DNA from: an uncultured Clostridia bacterium
GTDB taxonomy: Bacteria; Bacillota; Clostridia; UBA1381; UMGS1253
Reading direction: 5' to 3'
Length of the DNA: 64,000 bases
Assembly (NCBI GenBank): GCA_934457145.1
Contig: CAKSHP010000001.1
Location: forward strand, 124,001 to 188,000
A program made the position numbers and the translations under genes. Shown here piece after piece: positions 32,701 to 40,930 of this stretch. The notes under the pieces were generated by a model. That model had not been told where the DNA came from. It worked only from the letters and a program-made list of their open reading frames with translations, and searched no databases. Position 1 is the first letter of the stretch. Each line of letters begins with the position of its first letter.

Positions 32701-35700
32701 TCGGAATAGATGTTTCAAAAGCATACGCGTCAGCTCCTATAGGAACGATAAGCGTAGGCGGCAGCGGAAACTACAGCATAGATATAACGGAGTATGCGCT
32801 TAATATGAAGGCTCAGGGTGCAGCGCAGGGTGTTTTGGTGTTTGCATTTGCATCGCAGCCGAGAGAAGAAAAACAGCTCAGCTTTACAGACTTTAACGAC
32901 GAAAAAGTTCCGTTTACGGTTATAAAGGGCGGCGACATAATAAGCCACGGTTTAAGCAAAGCTGAAAACCACGGCGATGGCGCAGGCTTTAGCTATGCTA
33001 TGAACACGGCATATAATTATGACAGATTAAAGTTTGACCTTTTGGGAGTTAGCAAGCTTTCCGATGCCGATATAGGAAGAAGCTTCAGCATAACATATTA
33101 TTTAAAATCCGACAAAACGGGAATGTTTATGAATTCGCTTTTGCATCAGAGCGGCGCAAACGAGCATGTAAATAAAGTTATGCAAAATTACACGACCGCA
33201 AACGAATGGCAGAAGTTTACCTATGAATTTTCAATTACAGAGGACATGATCGCTCCCGGTCAGGAGACTTCAACGATACCTGCATATTTAAACTTCCAGC
33301 TGTCAAGCATGGGCAACAGAGCAAACGGCGGAAGTGACAAGGTTCTTGCTTATATCGACGATTTTACAGTTACCGAGAAAAAAGTCGGCGATATTGAGTT
33401 TGAAATTAACGAGGGAGATGTAAACGGCGGACTGTTTACAAAGCAGATTGCTTTTGATGATCTTGAAAGCTGGAGAGGTCCGGGACCAGGCACAGAGGTA
33501 AACAGCAATTATGACATGATTTTGGGCGGCGGAACCGTAGACAATCTTAAAATGCAGCTTGTGGGCTCCGATGTTACGGCGGACCACACAACAGGAGACG
33601 GCAAGAGCCTGTGGCTTTGCATGCCGAATTCATATAACAGATTTAAGTTTTATAATTTCTTTGACCATAATCTTACGAGCGGCGATGTTGGCAGAAAGTT
33701 TAAGATAAGCTTCTGGGCAAAGGGCGATAAGGCAGGAAAAATAGACTGCGGATTTATGTCGCACGGATCTGCAAGCAGCTATACAACTAAGATATATGAA
33801 GGAACGTATAGCAAGAAACAGACATATTCAATAACAACCGAATGGCAAAAGTATACTTATGATGCTGTGGTTGAGGAAGCAATGCTTGCATCTTATTATA
33901 CAGGTCATGAAAAGGACGCATATAATCCGGCGCTGTTTTCAATTGTGTCAAGCGGTATGTCGGGAAGAAACTTATATGTTGACGATATAGAAATTGAAGA
34001 AATTGACCGAAACTTTAAATATGACGGCGATTTTGAAAAGGCTGACGCAACAATCGGCAATTATGCTTTCGGACAAGGTTTTGAAAACGGCAGCGAGAGA
34101 ATAACGCTTTCAACTGAAGATAACCACAGCGAAAACGGAAGCCGCAGCATAAAAATAATTAACAATAAAAGCTATAACAGATTATTCTTTAGCGGCGTGG
34201 TGCCCGTGCTTACAACAGAAGATGTAGGCGATACGTACAACGTAAGCTTTTATTTAAAATCCAGCAAAGCCGGTTCGTTTTTAACAACAGTTACAAATTC
34301 GAGCGCCGGTACAAGCGGAAATTCAAGATATGACGGACAATTTTTGCAGAGAATTACAATAGCGGCAGATGACGTTGGCAAGTGGGTTAAATATAATGTT
34401 AAATTCACTGTGGCAGACCATATGGTTGAAAATTCCGCAAAGCATTTTGCAATGTATTTTGACTCGCTCGGAACGGAGGGCACTCCGGCAACGCTTTATT
34501 TTGACGATTTTCAGACAAGAAAAACGGTTAACGTTTATTCATATTCAAACGACATTGAAAAAGCGTCAAAACCGAGTGACGTTATAACATGGGGCGGCAT
34601 TTCAAACGCAGGCGTTAATATAGTTTTAAGCGATGAAAACCACACGGCGGGCGGAGCAAAGAGCATAAAGGTTTACTCCGAACAAAACTATAACAGAGTA
34701 TTTTTATTAAACGCAATAAAGGCTCCGACGGCAGAAGATATCGGCAAGAGATATAAAATAAGCCTTTGGCTTATGTCGAGCAAGGCGGGCGCGTTTGAAC
34801 TTGGCCTAGCAAACAGCGGAACAAACTTTATAGCATACGACGGACAGCCGCGCACGAAATATACCATTGCATCCGGCGAGGTAAACACATGGAAGCGCTA
34901 CAGCTTTGATGTTACGATTGATGATGCCATGGTTGAAAACAATGCGCGCTATCTCGGTGTGTATATGAGCAGTTTCGGACAAAGCAGTTCGCCGGCAGAT
35001 ATTTATATAGATGATATTATATCGGTTGAATATCCGGCAGGAGCGGCGGTAGGCCTTGGTGTTTCGGACGCCTGCGCTGTTAATTCGACAGGCAAAAGCT
35101 CTGTTTTGCAGCTTGACCGTTATGATGCGGCTGCAAAGATAAGAAAATCTTATCTGCATTTCACCGGCGGTGAATATGAAAACACACAGAAAGCCTTGTT
35201 AAACTTTGAGGTGTGCGCTGCGTTTGGGCAGACGGTTAAGATTTATGCGCTAAAAGATGCAGCTTTCCCGTCAAGCCTTACATATAAAGACGCTCCGGCA
35301 TATGCAAAAGACGAAACGATAGATTTAGATTATGCTTACGGCGCAAAACCGATTGCATCGTTTGCGGCAGAGCCTAAGGCATATTCTGTAGACGTTACGG
35401 ATTATGTTAAATACACCGCACCCGATGAATACACATTTGTGTTTGTTTGCGAGCAGACGGGCGGCAAGGAATATTACAATCTTGATTTATCAAAATATTC
35501 GCTGACAAAAGATGTTGACTATAAAGCAGAAAATGACGTTACGGTTTCAAACGGAGGAGCAGCGGTATCCGGTGGAAAGATTAAGCTTTTAAATATTTTC
35601 GGAAGCGAGAACGAGATAATCAAAGCAGGCGAAACATATAAGGTTACGGCAGATATTATGCCTGTGTCGGACGCTGAAATTGTTTTGGGATTTGACAGCG

Positions 35701-36935
35701 AAAACAGCGATGAAATAGCATCGCAGTGCACAAGCATAAACGCTTCTGCAAATGTTTCATCAAATATTGAATTTGAATATACTGCAACAGAAGAAGACGA
35801 ACAAAACGGCATTTGTGCGATAAGCATTTATGCAAATTCCGAGACAGACGGCGGTTTTGTGATTGAAAATGTTTCGGTGCAGAGCGAAAACCCTGTTGTT
35901 ATATCAAAATCGTCAGAGCTTGTTATTGAAACGGCAAAGGAAATTGATGTTCCGGACGAGAGAGCGCAGGCACAAATCAGCGTTATGTCAAACAAAAATA
36001 GTGTTGTTGTAAACGGTGAGGATAAAGGCATATCTTACACGGCGGCGCACTACGTTGGCGAAAGGTTAAATCTTTCTCTCGCGGACAGCGAAGGCTTTAT
36101 GTACTGGAAAGACGCGTCAAACGGATTTATACTTTCTTATGATCCAAACTGCAGCTTAAATGTCGGCAGCGACAGAAGCATTATTGCAATATTTGCCGAA
36201 GACGGCGTTTATGTATCGTTTAAAAATATTAACGGTCAGGTTGTTGCGGAAGGATTGGTAAATGGCGAGCTGCGCGTGCCGCAGAATCCTTATGTTTACG
36301 GTTATGAGTTTGCCGGCTGGTTTGACGGAAAAGAAAAATCGCTCTTAAAAGCCGGAGACATTGTAAGTGCTGATAAAAACACTGTTTACAATGCGGGATA
36401 CAGCAAAAAGGCGGACTTGTATAAAGTGGATGTGAACGGAAGCGAGAAGAGTTATAAATATAACGATTTGGTCAGCGTAACGGCAGAGGGCGAAAAAGAC
36501 GGAAAAGCGTTTTCTTACTGGGAGCGCAACGGAAAAATCGTTTGCTATGATTTAACGTACAGCTTCTATGTAAGCGCAGACAGCACAGTAAATGCAGTAT
36601 ACGGACAAAGCAGCGCGGATAAAAACGTTTTGGTTATGGCAAATCCGTGCGCAGTCGGCGGCGACAAGATAGCGTTTTTCGCAGAGCGCAATATAGCTGA
36701 TGAGTACACAGTTATAGAAAGCGGAATACTTTTGGGACAAAAAGAGGGCTTAAATCTTACAAATGCTAAGATAAAGGCAGTTTCTAAAAATGTTTCAAAT
36801 AAAGGACAGTTCACGATAAGAAAGAAAAGCGTCGGCGCGGGCGAGAAATGGTATGGAGTATCATACGTTATATACGCAGACGAAAGCGGGAATATAAAGA
36901 CGATTTATTCAAACGAAGTTAATATGACGCTTTAA
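29733..36935 (+). CDS. Giant secreted modular esterase/carbohydrate-binding protein
   Basis: 2400 aa with an N-terminal signal peptide (residues 1-25, ending AVSFA). An alpha/beta-hydrolase domain fills about 30-480. Its nucleophile elbow is GYGHSKGS (S345), with plausible D424 (GEADG) and H456 (MPGVGHT) as the triad. An Ig-like SbsA/Big_5-type domain follows (about 486-587). Then come three DNRLRE-like beta domains (about 590-705, 870-1046, 1771-1916), each ending in a D-I-T-E-Y/V-T-D-Y strand. Between them are five CBM4/9-like beta-sandwich modules (about 710-860, 1048-1220, 1236-1426, 1430-1600, 1602-1768), recognisable by DVGRKFKISFWAKGDKAG-type repeats, plus a degenerate one (1917-2053). 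The C-terminus (about 2070-2300) has InlB-type repeats (GYEFAGWFDGKE). No LPXTG or SLH anchor is seen, so it may be free or noncovalently bound. Substrate likely plant polysaccharide esters; this is inferred. AGGAGG precedes the ATG. Confidence 0.8.
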   Translation: MKRILSILLCLCMVFSCMGAVSFASGETESLNIISAFADYHVCGEYLSDDGYIGIPVEVNTYIKGETNEKTRIVLYVINTNTERIGTEEDEPIISDLLDEGYVVVVLDYKNNAKSVSPDLDWSIQKIRTDIENGAYLNGASHEKYCTYVLPAGYRLQRSIKYWNFEENGADGCLDYIVEIWNSDFKKAKGNKKITYPDGTVKKVSEVTANSIDDCVKPDGSPIDLNLYLDIVYPSNPKEEVPVMCLASSAETSVDSWSDPKRPHLTGFLFAGYAGVVYDHCYVPMSRNDHYGYFDGTDHDAPFTLYKYTGTKSETAAIRCLRYLADAYPDKYKFKKDKFGGYGHSKGSHVFMLGNTAPEKCEEYRYFSGHHGECAEGVTQPYLTYKDGSKIPSNIQMVYSSNGGGTDYICENFAPLYVSAGEADGTGMSGFVKGHVSAARQYDIPSMYMTMPGVGHTIIYGYSEKYQIDMYNSLFDFAHYYLKDAKPVCEYILPLNGTKDFDTNGEITLKFTGPIARSEIESKVKIINKKTGKAALGTWKSEFKNTTWKFTGHDLTGGCEYEISVPKSVTADNGKTLREAKSFTFKTKYEQGIAAKDISSDNADMTLLKTADTDNGVYLLFDSADYENSTTTDLRFSVINDAANRVSVYALDDIDEENIQNSLQGSLLADIGIAGKGDYSADITEYVKSLKKGEKAGFLLKAKNVKETKTITDLDFETVDSRFNAGAYSTDQNNTPGGSKSYKSTSEFSVRRLIFNPSITEADFGRKFNISMDVYPTANRYFTLRVRNFSSAALNWPDYNDTTVNKRLLEKDTWHTLTTTYQVNDLYYCAPEILKDGISISSSGTGEAYYIDNLKVTEDITEVKIAKEQTNESFAPSIVLHPANKITDTPIDASYVESGERENESFENEESMAVSGREKEYRLSQYKKVYAKVDLSGFDGANKANVSINVKNNNSGDVYVYGIADPAAALYWNNKTLNYLNAPANDRFGFGIDVSKAYASAPIGTISVGGSGNYSIDITEYALNMKAQGAAQGVLVFAFASQPREEKQLSFTDFNDEKVPFTVIKGGDIISHGLSKAENHGDGAGFSYAMNTAYNYDRLKFDLLGVSKLSDADIGRSFSITYYLKSDKTGMFMNSLLHQSGANEHVNKVMQNYTTANEWQKFTYEFSITEDMIAPGQETSTIPAYLNFQLSSMGNRANGGSDKVLAYIDDFTVTEKKVGDIEFEINEGDVNGGLFTKQIAFDDLESWRGPGPGTEVNSNYDMILGGGTVDNLKMQLVGSDVTADHTTGDGKSLWLCMPNSYNRFKFYNFFDHNLTSGDVGRKFKISFWAKGDKAGKIDCGFMSHGSASSYTTKIYEGTYSKKQTYSITTEWQKYTYDAVVEEAMLASYYTGHEKDAYNPALFSIVSSGMSGRNLYVDDIEIEEIDRNFKYDGDFEKADATIGNYAFGQGFENGSERITLSTEDNHSENGSRSIKIINNKSYNRLFFSGVVPVLTTEDVGDTYNVSFYLKSSKAGSFLTTVTNSSAGTSGNSRYDGQFLQRITIAADDVGKWVKYNVKFTVADHMVENSAKHFAMYFDSLGTEGTPATLYFDDFQTRKTVNVYSYSNDIEKASKPSDVITWGGISNAGVNIVLSDENHTAGGAKSIKVYSEQNYNRVFLLNAIKAPTAEDIGKRYKISLWLMSSKAGAFELGLANSGTNFIAYDGQPRTKYTIASGEVNTWKRYSFDVTIDDAMVENNARYLGVYMSSFGQSSSPADIYIDDIISVEYPAGAAVGLGVSDACAVNSTGKSSVLQLDRYDAAAKIRKSYLHFTGGEYENTQKALLNFEVCAAFGQTVKIYALKDAAFPSSLTYKDAPAYAKDETIDLDYAYGAKPIASFAAEPKAYSVDVTDYVKYTAPDEYTFVFVCEQTGGKEYYNLDLSKYSLTKDVDYKAENDVTVSNGGAAVSGGKIKLLNIFGSENEIIKAGETYKVTADIMPVSDAEIVLGFDSENSDEIASQCTSINASANVSSNIEFEYTATEEDEQNGICAISIYANSETDGGFVIENVSVQSENPVVISKSSELVIETAKEIDVPDERAQAQISVMSNKNSVVVNGEDKGISYTAAHYVGERLNLSLADSEGFMYWKDASNGFILSYDPNCSLNVGSDRSIIAIFAEDGVYVSFKNINGQVVAEGLVNGELRVPQNPYVYGYEFAGWFDGKEKSLLKAGDIVSADKNTVYNAGYSKKADLYKVDVNGSEKSYKYNDLVSVTAEGEKDGKAFSYWERNGKIVCYDLTYSFYVSADSTVNAVYGQSSADKNVLVMANPCAVGGDKIAFFAERNIADEYTVIESGILLGQKEGLNLTNAKIKAVSKNVSNKGQFTIRKKSVGAGEKWYGVSYVIYADESGNIKTIYSNEVNMTL

Positions 36936-36970
36936 AGCAAAACAGCTTTAATAAAGCAAATAAAAAAGGG

Positions 36971-37010
36971 GCGCAGCGCAAAATGATTTCATTTTGCGCT
37001 GCGCTCTTTT
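36971..37010. terminator. Bidirectional terminator
   Basis: GCGCAGCGCAAAATG (36971-36985) pairs perfectly with CATTTTGCGCTGCGC (36990-37004), with AAAA and TCTTTT flanks. It lies between the convergent esterase and AraC genes. Confidence 0.88.
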
Positions 37011-37036
37011 GCGGTTTTGAAAAGTTTTTTTGTAAA

Positions 37037-37897
37037 TTATTTGGCGTTATTTTTTCGGTATTCGGAAGGGTATATCCCGTAATAATTTTTAAAAGCACGG
37101 GAAAAACATCCGCTGTTTGCAAAATGCAGTTTTTCGGCAATTTCGCCGACGGTGAGCGTTGTGTTTTTTAAAAAATCCTCTGCGGTTTTGAGGCGGACTT
37201 TGGAAAAATATGCGTAAGGCGTCATATTGTATTTTCTTTTAAAGTGTCGGATAATTTGCTGATCGCTTGTGTTGAAGCGGGAGGCTAATCTTTTTAATGT
37301 GCAGTTAAAATGCAGACCGCTGTCGATATAGCTTTTTATTGCCTCCGCCATAGAATAGCCCGGGTCAAACGAAAAATCCGCGCTCTTTCTGGCAAGCGAT
37401 ATATTCATAATAAGTTCATGTATGTATAAAGAAATGCTGTATGTTATACTCGGAAGATCAACGCTGCTGATAAGCTTGTTATGAATTTTTTGCATAAGGC
37501 TTTCGGCATTAAACGATGCGACAACCACATCATCTGAAAGATTATAGATACTAAAAAGACCGTCTACAAGCTCGCCGTGTGCGGAAAAATATAATTTTTC
37601 CAATTTTTGATTGCCGACCGAGTAATAATTGGCGTCAACGCCCTGTTTTAAAATATAGATATCGCCTGCAAATGCCATATATTTGTGTCCGCCCGTTTCT
37701 ATGCACATGGTGCCGGATTTTATATATTCAAAGTTATTGTAGCGCAGATTTGAATAAAAACCGGACTGATAGTCCCTGGTGGGATATGTTATGCCGGCAT
37801 ATTCTATGTTTATAAGCTTGTTTTTGTCGGCACGGTTTTCATATATGGTTATTTGGCTCGGCCGTTTGCGTTCGGATTTTGGTTTTGATAAATCCAT
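37037..37897 (-). CDS. AraC-family transcriptional regulator
   Basis: 286 aa. An N-terminal cupin-like sensing domain (about 30-130, KSGTMCIETGGHKYMAFAGDIY) precedes the two helix-turn-helix repeats of AraC in the last 100 residues (LKRLASRFNTSDQQIIRHFK and VGEIAEKLHFANSGCFSRAF, then YYGIYPSEYRK). Likely senses a sugar and activates a carbohydrate gene; the nearest candidate is the giant esterase downstream in convergent orientation, but this is only neighbourhood evidence. AAGGAG precedes the ATG. It follows mgtC by 28 bases and may share its message. Confidence 0.9.
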   Translation of the reverse strand: MDLSKPKSERKRPSQITIYENRADKNKLINIEYAGITYPTRDYQSGFYSNLRYNNFEYIKSGTMCIETGGHKYMAFAGDIYILKQGVDANYYSVGNQKLEKLYFSAHGELVDGLFSIYNLSDDVVVASFNAESLMQKIHNKLISSVDLPSITYSISLYIHELIMNISLARKSADFSFDPGYSMAEAIKSYIDSGLHFNCTLKRLASRFNTSDQQIIRHFKRKYNMTPYAYFSKVRLKTAEDFLKNTTLTVGEIAEKLHFANSGCFSRAFKNYYGIYPSEYRKNNAK

Positions 37898-37925
37898 GCT
37901 TTTTCTCCTTTTTATCTGCTTGTTT

Positions 37926-38603
37926 TTAAATGGTGTTTTTAATTTTGCAGCTGTATTCCACTGCGTCTAATATGTTATCTTCGCTTACGGTGTCGGGAAT
38001 TTCGACGGTGATGCGGTAGCTTCTTGTGTTGTCGGGCTGTTTTTCGGCTGCCGTGTCGATAACGTTTATGCCCATGCCCTCTAAGCGCTGTGTTATAATT
38101 TTTTGATAATTTTCTTTATCGGTGTTTTCTATAAATATTGTTTTGATTGCCGGGGTTTTAAGCCATTTAAAGTTTTTGTGGAAAAGGATTTGAGTTATTA
38201 CGATTATAATTGCTATAATAAACGAAAGCACATACATTCCCGCACCCATGGAAAGTCCTATTCCCGAGGTTGCCCAAATGCCGGCGGCGGTCGTGAGTCC
38301 GGTGACCGAGTTTTTATGGACAAATATCATTCCGGCACCCAGAAATCCAATTCCGCTCACAACCTGGGCGGCTATGCGTGCGCCGTCGGCTCCGCGCATA
38401 CCGAATGTGCCGGCAACGGTGTCTGAAAAACCGTATTTTGAAACTATCATCATCAGAGCCGCGCCCATCGCCACTATGCAGTGGGTTCTGACTCCGGCGT
38501 TTTTTGATCTGTTTGACCGCTCGACGCCTATTACTGCGCCGCATATTCCCGCCGCAACCACGCGCAGCGCATAAAGGAGCTGAAATAACTGAAAATTATC
38601 CAT
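37926..38603 (-). CDS. MgtC/SapB family membrane protein
   Basis: 225 aa. Four hydrophobic helices fill the first 130 residues with the family core GAVIGVERSNRSKNAGVRTH (about 23-42) and GVRTHCIVAMGAALMM. A cytoplasmic ACT-like tail follows (IFIENTDKENYQKIITQRLE). MgtC proteins affect survival at low magnesium and ATP synthase activity in pathogens; their role in Clostridia is unproven. Start ATG at 38603 is chosen because AGGAGG lies 8 bases upstream; a TTG six bases before it is too close. Operon with araC. Confidence 0.88.
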   Translation of the reverse strand: MDNFQLFQLLYALRVVAAGICGAVIGVERSNRSKNAGVRTHCIVAMGAALMMIVSKYGFSDTVAGTFGMRGADGARIAAQVVSGIGFLGAGMIFVHKNSVTGLTTAAGIWATSGIGLSMGAGMYVLSFIIAIIIVITQILFHKNFKWLKTPAIKTIFIENTDKENYQKIITQRLEGMGINVIDTAAEKQPDNTRSYRITVEIPDTVSEDNILDAVEYSCKIKNTI

Positions 38604-38643
38604 AAACAAAACCTCCTAAAAAAAATCAGATTACCAAAAAACC

Positions 38644-38677
38644 AAAGCATCCGCCCGAAAAATCACGGGCGAACGCT
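38644..38677 (-). terminator. Terminator of the acyl-CoA ligase gene
   Basis: On the minus strand AAGCG-TT-CGCCCG pairs with CGGGCG-GAT-GCTT over an AT-rich loop, followed by TGGTTTTTT. Its reverse also has a T6, so it could serve both directions. Confidence 0.75.
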
Positions 38678-38686
38678 TTTTTGTCT

Positions 38687-40360
38687 TTAGCTTATATATT
38701 TTGCTCGCTTTATTTTATTTGAAGTTGTTTTTTCAAATTCCGTATCTCTTATTATTATTTCGCTTATCTGTTTATACATCGGCAGGGGCGCTAAAATGGA
38801 ATTTACCTTTTCTTTAAGCTCTTTTGGGCTGAGCGGTGTTTCGGGATCAAGGTATATTTGCGCAAAAAGGCGTCTTTCGTCGCCGCTTTTATCTTTTGGC
38901 GCATACACGATAACTTCTTTAACCTCATCGATACGGCTTATATATTCTTCGATTTCTTCGGGGAACACGTTTTTGCCGTTGCTTAAAACGATAAGGTTTT
39001 TCTTTCTTCCGGTTATATATATCTGACCTTCGGAGTTGATTTTTCCGTAGTCGCCGGTGTAGAACCAGCCGTCTTTTAAAACTTCTTCTGTCAGATCTTC
39101 GGCTTTGTAGTAGCCCATCATAACGGTGTCGCCTTTAACTTTGATTTCGCCGATACCTTCGCTGCCTGGCTCATCGATTTTAACATCTATACAGGGAAGC
39201 GCAACGCCGACAGTTGCGGGATCGTTGTAATAATCGCGGTTACAGCTTACCAACGGAGAGCACTCCGTTATGCCGTAGCCTGATATGAGGTTTATGCCGA
39301 TATCGTCGAAAAACTTTCCTATTTCGGGACGGATAGGCGCTCCGCCGCACACGATTTTTCTCATGTTTCCGCCGAAAACATCATGGATTTGTTTAAACAG
39401 CTTTTTGCGTTTGTCGATACCGATGCTTCTTAGCATGCGGCTTAGTTTAACCAAAAGATTAAATCCCTTTTCCTTGCCGCCGGCTTTTATGTTTTTTTGA
39501 ATTTTGCTAAAGAACAGCTCGACAAATGCCGGAACAAGCATAATATAGGAAGGCTTATAGTGCTGCAGATTTTTTAAAACCTGTTTTAGGTTTTTGTTTA
39601 TGCAGATTGTTGAGCCGTGGTGCAGGCTTACTAAAATTCCGCACACGGACTCATATGCGTGGTGATAAGGCAGAACCGAAAGGCAAACGTCGAAAACGGT
39701 TGAAACCTCAAGCCCGTGATAAACGCATGATACAAGGTTTTTTTCGGAAAGCATAACGCCCTTTGACATTCCGGTTGTGCCGGAGGTGTATAAAATTGCT
39801 TTTAAATCGCGAATATCGTTCGGCGTCTGGTTTAAAAAGCTTTTATCACCGTTTTGATAAAGGCTTTTGCCTTTTTGCATAAATGAGGAAAAGCTTATTA
39901 TACCGTCCGGGACATCATCTGCAAAGCTTACGAATAAAACGTCTTTATTTAAATTTTGTTTGTTTGAAAGAAAAACGGATTCGTATTTCTTATCGCAAAA
40001 AACAAGGTCTGTGTCGCTGTGATTGATAACGTTTATTATATCGCTTTCGGGAAGGTCTTTATCAATCGGAACAAAAACATTGTTTGACGAAAGCACGCAA
40101 AGATAAACGACAAGCCAGTTATAGCTGTTTGGCCCGATGCAGGCAACGTGCTTTTTTTCAATACCAATATCGCAGAGCGCAGCGCCTAAAAAGAGGGTGT
40201 CTTGGTAAAACTCGCCGTAGGTCTTTTGAATGTCTTGTTTGTTTTCCTGAAATTTAAAGGCAATTTTGTCTTTGTCCTTTTCGGCTCTGTTTTTGAGCAT
40301 TTGTCTTAGGGTTGAAATCGGCTCAACCTTGTAGAGAGGATAATTTTTTTGTTTTTTCAT
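38687..40360 (-). CDS. Long-chain fatty-acid-CoA ligase-like AMP-forming enzyme
   Basis: 557 aa of the ANL superfamily, which adenylates a carboxylate and transfers it to CoA. The AMP-binding P-loop is YTSGTTGMSKG near 191, the adenine motif is GYGITECSPL, and the C-terminal hinge and lysine region is YYTGDYGKINSEGQIYITGRKKN. It is most like FadD-type long-chain acyl-CoA synthetases, but acyl-carrier-protein ligases look alike. No signal peptide. GAGG lies about 9 bases before the ATG. It is divergent from rpoB and has a good promoter at 40465-40493. Confidence 0.85.
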   Translation of the reverse strand: MKKQKNYPLYKVEPISTLRQMLKNRAEKDKDKIAFKFQENKQDIQKTYGEFYQDTLFLGAALCDIGIEKKHVACIGPNSYNWLVVYLCVLSSNNVFVPIDKDLPESDIINVINHSDTDLVFCDKKYESVFLSNKQNLNKDVLFVSFADDVPDGIISFSSFMQKGKSLYQNGDKSFLNQTPNDIRDLKAILYTSGTTGMSKGVMLSEKNLVSCVYHGLEVSTVFDVCLSVLPYHHAYESVCGILVSLHHGSTICINKNLKQVLKNLQHYKPSYIMLVPAFVELFFSKIQKNIKAGGKEKGFNLLVKLSRMLRSIGIDKRKKLFKQIHDVFGGNMRKIVCGGAPIRPEIGKFFDDIGINLISGYGITECSPLVSCNRDYYNDPATVGVALPCIDVKIDEPGSEGIGEIKVKGDTVMMGYYKAEDLTEEVLKDGWFYTGDYGKINSEGQIYITGRKKNLIVLSNGKNVFPEEIEEYISRIDEVKEVIVYAPKDKSGDERRLFAQIYLDPETPLSPKELKEKVNSILAPLPMYKQISEIIIRDTEFEKTTSNKIKRAKYIS

Positions 40361-40464
40361 GAATTTCGCCGCCTCGCTTTGATTTTTTAAAGAAAAGTGT
40401 GCGCCGGTTTTTGGGTTACAAGATAAAAAACACTTTCCTATTAAAATACGTAATTTTTAAAACT

Positions 40465-40493
40465 ACTATACCACTGTTTGACATTTTTGTCAA
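40465..40493 (-). promoter_or_regulatory. Promoter of the acyl-CoA ligase gene
   Basis: Perfect TTGACA (40488-40493), 17-base spacer, TATAGT (40465-40470) on the minus strand. The leader to the ATG at 40360 is about 98 bases. TGTCAA/TTGACA form an inverted repeat with the spacer (TTGACAAAAATGTCAA), a possible FabR/FapR-like operator by position only. Confidence 0.8.
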
Positions 40494-40563
40494 CAGATAT
40501 TAGGTGTTTATTGCTAAAGAAAAATAAAGATTAAAAAAAGCCAAAAGTTTTTTTGCAAAACTC

Positions 40564-40592
40564 TTGACAGAAAAAGCAAACTATGTTATTAT
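40564..40592 (+). promoter_or_regulatory. Promoter of rpoBC
   Basis: TTGACA (40564-40569), 17-base spacer, TATTAT (40587-40592). The leader to the rpoB ATG is about 330 bases and carries a hairpin at 40714-40743. The remaining 40361-40930 gap shows no gene; short frames there are poor and lack ribosome sites. Confidence 0.8.
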
Positions 40593-40713
40593 TATATATT
40601 GTATTATAGTCTAAAATGCGTAAAAATGTCTTTTTTGATAATTTGTTGTTGTGGTTATTATATCACACAATATATTGTTTTTCAAGAGAAATTTTTAAAA
40701 ATTTTCAGACTGT

Positions 40714-40743
40714 CGGCACAGCCCGTAAAAGGGCGGTGTGCCG
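40714..40743 (+). promoter_or_regulatory. Stable hairpin in the rpoB leader
   Basis: CGGCACA-GCCC pairs with GGGC-GG-TGTGCCG around a GTAAAA loop, with no T-run after it. It may be a processing site or part of an attenuator controlling rpoBC; it does not look like a finished terminator. Confidence 0.5.
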
Positions 40744-40930
40744 AAAATAATTTTAAAAAATGTGAAAGTTTATATAATACTGCAATCTGCTTTTCAGCAG
40801 GGAGCATTTTGCAGGGCAATTGAAATGCAATAAAGCTGAGCTCAGGACTCCTTTCACGCCTGACAGACTAGCGTACGCATCTTTAATGGCCACCAAAATC
40901 TGCGAATATTTAGATGAGGTGATAAAATTG

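Noticed and set aside
40599..40823. Small frame in the rpoB leader
   Set aside because: Overlaps the promoter and hairpin, poor composition, no ribosome site.
40820..40930. Longer N-terminus of rpoB from a TTG
   Set aside because: No ribosome site, and the family begins near 40931, which has GAGGTGA eight bases before the ATG.
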